The translations under genes were made by a program, and so were the position numbers. This document shows positions 60,571-64,000 of a stretch of 64,000 nucleotides of DNA, piece by piece. This DNA is from an uncultured Desulfobacterales bacterium (lineage in GTDB: Bacteria; Desulfobacterota; Desulfobacteria; Desulfobacterales; JAHEIW01): contig CAMYLV010000013.1 of assembly GCA_947259495.1 (NCBI GenBank), positions 18,047-82,046 on the forward strand, given 5' to 3'. Numbering within the stretch: position 1 is the stretch's first letter; each line of letters opens with the position of its first letter. Below the pieces are notes generated by a model, which was given only the letters and a program-made list of their open reading frames with translations, was not told the origin of the DNA and made no database searches.

Positions 60571-61969
60571 ATCATCCACCACCCCTTTCCACCCGGTTCA
60601 GCTGGCCATTGTCGGCCTGGGCCTGATTTCAGGCTTGCTCTATTTTTTTAATTTCAGACTTCAGTCCTTTTTTGGAGAAGGTCAACTGGTTGCAAAATCC
60701 AATATTCATTTCTATGTTCTTCTATTTGGGGTTTTAAGCCTGTTGTATCTGAGCGGCATTTATCTCATCTTTAAACATCGGGCAATATGGGGACATTCAA
60801 AAAGTTTGCTGTCTACGATTGTACTGTTCGCCGTGGTGTTCAGGGCTTTATTGGTGCCAGCCAATCCTGCGGTGCTCTCGAAAGATCTGTACCGCTATAT
60901 CTGGGATGGACGGGTTCAGCAAAACGGCATTAATCCTTACCGGCATCCGCCGGATGCCGAGGAACTGAAGAAACACCGCGACGATCAGGTGTTTCCGAAT
61001 ATCAATCGCAAATCCTACCCGACCCTCTACCCGGCCGGCGCCCAGCTGTTTTTCCGACTATTTCACATGATCGCAGGAGACAGTGTCTCCGGGTACAAGG
61101 GCCTCATGACGGTTTTCGATGTGCTAACGCTTTTTTTGCTGCTGGCGCTTCTGAGGGTTTATGGCTTTGCAGAAACACGGCTTTTGATCTATGCCTGGAA
61201 TCCGCTGGTTATATTTGAAATCGCCTACAGCGGCCACCTGGAAGGCCTAACCGTATTCTGGATAGTACTGGCCTTGTTCCTGAATGCCACAAATAAACAA
61301 ACCCCGGGCATCGCTGCCCTGGCGGTCTCAAGTGCCATCAAGCTCTATCCGGCTCTTTTATTGCCGGCCCTGTTGAACCGCGGCCAACGCATTAAAGGAA
61401 GCCTTGTCTTTATCAGCACCATGGTTTTGCTTTATCTGCCTTTTTTGGGGGCCGGGCGTAAGGTTTTGGGGTTTCTACCGATATATTTACAAAATCCATA
61501 TGAAAGTTTTAACCTGGGCCTGAAATATGTAATGATGCAGCTGCTGCCACAAATTAATTATTCCCTGTGGAGCATCGTTTTTTTGCTCGGTTTGATAGCT
61601 GCCGGTGTGTTTATTTTCTTTAAAAATAAACACCCGACCCAGACGATCCGATATGCCTTCATTCTGATGGGGCTGTTGATGGTCCTGATGCCGGCATCCT
61701 TGCACCCCTGGTATGTGATTATTTTGATCCCGTTTCTGTGCTTTTATCCTGCGGTTGCCTGGTTGCTGTTCAGCTGCACCGTAACGCTGTCTTACTTAAA
61801 GTATGTGACACCGACGGGCATCATGCCGGCATCGGTCCTTATGCTGGAATACGGCCTCTTGTTTGCACTGCTGGCAGGCGGTTTTATCGTCAGGTGGTAC
61901 ACCCTTAAAAAACGCGGGATCGCCTTAACCCCCGGGCAAAAGGATGCCTATTTTCTGGCAAATCTTTAA
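60542..61969 (+). CDS. Multi-TM GT-C-type mannosyltransferase-like protein
   Basis: A 475-residue protein with about twelve hydrophobic helices. DLYRYIWDGRVQQNGINPYRHPPDA in the first large loop (about residues 115-142) is the signature of lipid-linked sugar transferases of the GT-C or DUF2029 kind, where the Asp begins catalysis. IYAWNPLVIFEIAYSGHLEG and LHPWYVIILIPF are also typical. It probably uses a polyprenyl-phosphate sugar, which the DPM1-like enzyme encoded next would supply. Start lies within the end of the GT2 gene. Confidence 0.85.
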   Translation: MALEKLHQAKSSTTPFHPVQLAIVGLGLISGLLYFFNFRLQSFFGEGQLVAKSNIHFYVLLFGVLSLLYLSGIYLIFKHRAIWGHSKSLLSTIVLFAVVFRALLVPANPAVLSKDLYRYIWDGRVQQNGINPYRHPPDAEELKKHRDDQVFPNINRKSYPTLYPAGAQLFFRLFHMIAGDSVSGYKGLMTVFDVLTLFLLLALLRVYGFAETRLLIYAWNPLVIFEIAYSGHLEGLTVFWIVLALFLNATNKQTPGIAALAVSSAIKLYPALLLPALLNRGQRIKGSLVFISTMVLLYLPFLGAGRKVLGFLPIYLQNPYESFNLGLKYVMMQLLPQINYSLWSIVFLLGLIAAGVFIFFKNKHPTQTIRYAFILMGLLMVLMPASLHPWYVIILIPFLCFYPAVAWLLFSCTVTLSYLKYVTPTGIMPASVLMLEYGLLFALLAGGFIVRWYTLKKRGIALTPGQKDAYFLANL

Positions 61970-62002
61970 CAACCTGGGGGGCTGGTGTGACATTTTAGAA
62001 AG

Positions 62003-62701
62003 ATGAATCGAAGCGAGATGTTGACGATATCCGTCGTAATTCCAACATACAACGAAGCCCGGGCCATTGGCGAGGTGGTCCGAAGCGTCCCGCACACTCG
62101 GGTCCGGGAAGTCATCGTTGTTGACAACGGTTCCACCGACGGCACCGCAGAGCGAGCGGCAGCGGCCGGCGCCCGGGTCATTCATGAATCACGCAAGGGT
62201 TATGGTGCGGCCTGTTGGGCTGGCGCGCAGGCCGCCCGCAAAAGCGATCTTATCGTGTTTTTAGACGGCGACCGCAGCGACGATCCCGGACAGCTTGAGC
62301 TTATTGCCGACCCTGTGATACGGGGTCTGGCAGATCTGGTCATCGGCAGCCGGATCGGCGGCAACCTTGAAAAGGGTTCAATGCCGCTGCACGCTCAACT
62401 GGGCAACCGCATGATTGTGTTTCTGCTGCGCTTGCTTTATGGTGTCCGGATCACTGATATCGGTTCGTTCCGGGCAATACGAACCCGGATATTATTTAAT
62501 TTACACATGGAGCAGATGACCTACGGCTGGCCGGTGGAAATGGTCGTCAAGGCCGCCCGCAGCAGATTGCGCATACAAAGTGTGCCCATCAGATACCGTA
62601 AAAGAATCGGGGTTTCCAAAGTCTCAGGTTCCTTTCGCGGCAGCGTTCTGGCGACTTATTATATGTTTTTGGTACCATTAAAGTACTTATTTAAGGAGTA
62701 A
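62003..62701 (+). CDS. DPM1-like GT2 glycosyltransferase
   Basis: A 232-residue GT2 of the polyprenyl-phosphate mannose/glucose synthase kind. VVIPTYNEARAIGEVV, IVVDNGSTDGT and FLDGDRSDDP (D-x-D) are present, then GSRIGG and LRLLYGVRITDIGSFRAIR, the usual conserved C-terminal block. No C-terminal membrane helices. It likely loads a sugar onto a polyprenyl phosphate for the GT-C enzyme upstream; this coupling is inference from order. A 198-base repeat-rich gap separates it from the radical SAM gene. Confidence 0.88.
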   Translation: MNRSEMLTISVVIPTYNEARAIGEVVRSVPHTRVREVIVVDNGSTDGTAERAAAAGARVIHESRKGYGAACWAGAQAARKSDLIVFLDGDRSDDPGQLELIADPVIRGLADLVIGSRIGGNLEKGSMPLHAQLGNRMIVFLLRLLYGVRITDIGSFRAIRTRILFNLHMEQMTYGWPVEMVVKAARSRLRIQSVPIRYRKRIGVSKVSGSFRGSVLATYYMFLVPLKYLFKE

Positions 62702-62890
62702 AATCCGAAACTCGAAATTCGAAACAAATACGAAATACAAAATCTAAATGTTCAAAACACGTTTTGAATTTTGGTGATTTGATATTCGGACCGGTCCGGT
62801 GGAATGCCGCCAAAGACGGCCCTCCTGCGGAGGATTCCACTGGGTAAATTTCGGATTTAGATATTCGTGTTTCGCATTTTTTTTAATGGG
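62702..62890. repeat. Large inverted repeat with a three-way junction
   Basis: Outer arms are TTCGAAA-type words (62704-62740 against 62847-62878). The centre has GTGGAAT/ATTCCAC (62799-62805 with 62834-62840) enclosing two hairpins, GCCG/CGGC (about 62806-62820) and CCTCC-TGC-GGAGG (62821-62833). Confidence 0.75.
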
Positions 62891-62899
62891 AGAATTTAG

Positions 62900-63898
62900 A
62901 TGGTTTCTCTTGGAATCGGACTGACCAGTGATTGTAATTTGAACTGTGCGCATTGCTACCGTGATCAGAACCAAATTGAGAACCTAACCCTGAATGATAT
63001 TCAAACAGTGTGCGCAAGCATCCCCGTCAGCGCCATCGGTTTCGGTACGGGTGAGAACGGTCTAAATCCGGAATATGCTGACATTATAGAATATTTGCAC
63101 ACCAGACAGGTCAAGCTCAGCCTGGCTTCCAACGGCTACACCCTATCGATTACGCCTGATGAAAAACTGAAATATTTCAGCGATGTCGAATTTTCGGTCG
63201 ATTTTCCGGATCAGCCCAGACAGGATGCGTTTCGCGGCCAGGGCAACTGGCAAACGGTGATGGACGGCATCGCCAGATGCCGTCGTCTGGGAATTCGGGT
63301 TTCTATTCTGGCGGTGTTGATGAATGTCAATTATAAAGACCTGGGTAAAATCGCCGCACTGGCAGGTTCTTTTGGGGCTGACTTTAGAGTCAATGTCTAT
63401 CAACCCATGTATACGGTTGAATTTATGCCGAGTTTCGACCAGTACTGGCAGGCGTTTGATATTCTTTTTAAAAACACCGAAATTATCTCCATAACCGAAC
63501 CCCTGGTTAATACGTTTTTGGGCGTCAAGGACCTGACTGGCACGCCGTGCGGCGGTCACAGCATGCGCGTTACACCCGATGGGCATTTAAAAGCCTGCGT
63601 TTACTGGCCGGAGTCGGATTTGACTATTGCGGATCTGGCCCAACACAAGGAAGCGGTATTCGACTCACCTTATTTTCGGCAGACCCATCAGACACCGCCA
63701 TTCTGTCTGACATGCGAACATGTTCAAAATTGTGGCGGCGGATGTGCCGCCCGGCGAAAATTACGAAACCGCTTTGATGAGCCGGATGAGTTCTGTCCGA
63801 TTTTTAAAGACAAACGCATCCATATTGCCGGGCAGCTGTCAGCGGCAACCAAACCGACCAGAACCGGCAGTATATGCACAACAATCGTACGCTCCTAA
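62900..63898 (+). CDS. Radical SAM / SPASM domain protein
   Basis: A 332-residue radical SAM enzyme. CNLNCAHC (Cys12, 16, 19) binds the SAM-cleaving 4Fe-4S cluster and FGTGENGLNPEY follows as the glycine motif. The C-terminal SPASM region has TPCGGHSMRVTPDGHLKACVYWPESD, then CLTCEHVQNCGGGC and a later EFCPIF, giving ligands for auxiliary clusters. SPASM enzymes usually modify peptides or fuse to sugar-related pathways. No precursor peptide was recognised nearby. GGGAG precedes the ATG. The last 20 residues (TRTGSICTT) look untypical and may be a non-conserved tail. Confidence 0.88.
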   Translation: MVSLGIGLTSDCNLNCAHCYRDQNQIENLTLNDIQTVCASIPVSAIGFGTGENGLNPEYADIIEYLHTRQVKLSLASNGYTLSITPDEKLKYFSDVEFSVDFPDQPRQDAFRGQGNWQTVMDGIARCRRLGIRVSILAVLMNVNYKDLGKIAALAGSFGADFRVNVYQPMYTVEFMPSFDQYWQAFDILFKNTEIISITEPLVNTFLGVKDLTGTPCGGHSMRVTPDGHLKACVYWPESDLTIADLAQHKEAVFDSPYFRQTHQTPPFCLTCEHVQNCGGGCAARRKLRNRFDEPDEFCPIFKDKRIHIAGQLSAATKPTRTGSICTTIVRS

Positions 63899-63904
63899 AT
63901 GAGC

Positions 63905-63980
63905 GTTTCAAATTTCAAAAATGGGTAAAGATTCTTATTTTAAGAAATTATATCGATTTATATTTTTTAAAATTTGAAAC
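63905..63980. repeat. Inverted repeat after the radical SAM gene
   Basis: GTTTCAAATTT (63905-63915) and AAATTTGAAAC (63970-63980) are perfect 11-bp arms 54 bases apart. TTCAAA-word type. Confidence 0.6.
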
Positions 63981-64000
63981 CCTGCGGGCTTGCCGATCTT

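Noticed and set aside
1..64000. tRNA, rRNA, transposase or phage genes
   Set aside because: I looked for T-arm-like GGTTCGAATCC strings, rRNA-like stretches and DDE or integrase motifs and found none I could support by eye; a covariance-model scan would be decisive.

Overview
The window looks like a chromosomal segment of an anaerobic or facultatively anaerobic deltaproteobacterium (Desulfobacterota-like, most likely near Desulfobacterales). This is an inference from gene content: a CoA/ferredoxin-dependent 2-oxoacid oxidoreductase, a complete 14-subunit complex I with a fused NuoBCD, sigma-54 regulation, a mannosylglucosylglycerate-type glycosyltransferase, and many long imperfect intergenic inverted repeats. 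No rRNA, tRNA, CRISPR array, transposase or phage gene was recognised.

Layout. 1-3.3 kb (minus): start of an alpha-glucan phosphorylase that runs off the left edge, then a two-gene 2-oxoacid:ferredoxin oxidoreductase. 3.3-4.0 kb: remnant of an NDP-forming acyl-CoA synthetase, an array of small hairpins and a MITE-like palindrome. 4.0-9.6 kb: a secreted hypothetical protein, two LapA-like membrane proteins, the retropepsin-like protease / inactive transglutaminase-7TM / RimK-like ligase trio, and a YitT protein. 9.6-17.4 kb (minus): a SpoIIE phosphatase behind a tight four-gene metabolic cluster (threonine-synthase-like PLP enzyme, DUF1611 P-loop protein, a PP-loop ATPase fused to creatininase, an enolase-superfamily epimerase). 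It looks like an uncharacterised amino-acid or peptide pathway.

17.7-24.5 kb: a PilZ protein, then a sigma-54 activator with a degenerate receiver domain, followed by two operons. Each has a near-consensus -24/-12 promoter and a GGAA-N7-TTCC inverted repeat exactly 53 bp upstream. Each operon carries one cytoplasmic and one exported small protein, and the two pairs are paralogous. The first is followed by a truncated SET-domain fragment and a GT4 glycosyltransferase (mannosylglucosylglycerate synthase-like), the second by a DksA/TraR-type zinc finger. This is the best candidate for an undescribed regulon in the window.

24.7-30.9 kb: K+ channel, Yip1-like protein, GalT-like protein, CNNM/CorC transporter, SH3/coiled-coil anchor protein, DUF1178 protein. 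31.0-46.4 kb (minus): nuoA-BCD-E-F-G-H-I-J-K-L-M-N. Each of the eight gaps from BCD to L carries a word-like repeat, inverted in six of them. 46.6-51.9 kb: GmhB, RlpA, Lon and two divergent Hsp20 genes (proteostasis and envelope). 52-55.3 kb: MFS transporter, hexapeptide acyltransferase, alpha/alpha-toroid protein. 55.7-57.2 kb: ECF sigma / zinc anti-sigma / Spy-like periplasmic protein. 57.3-58 kb: a short leader RNA with a 10-codon ORF, then dodecin. 58.1-63.9 kb: methyltransferase, processive GT2, GT-C-type membrane enzyme, DPM1-like GT2 and a radical SAM/SPASM protein, a likely glycan or glycolipid locus.
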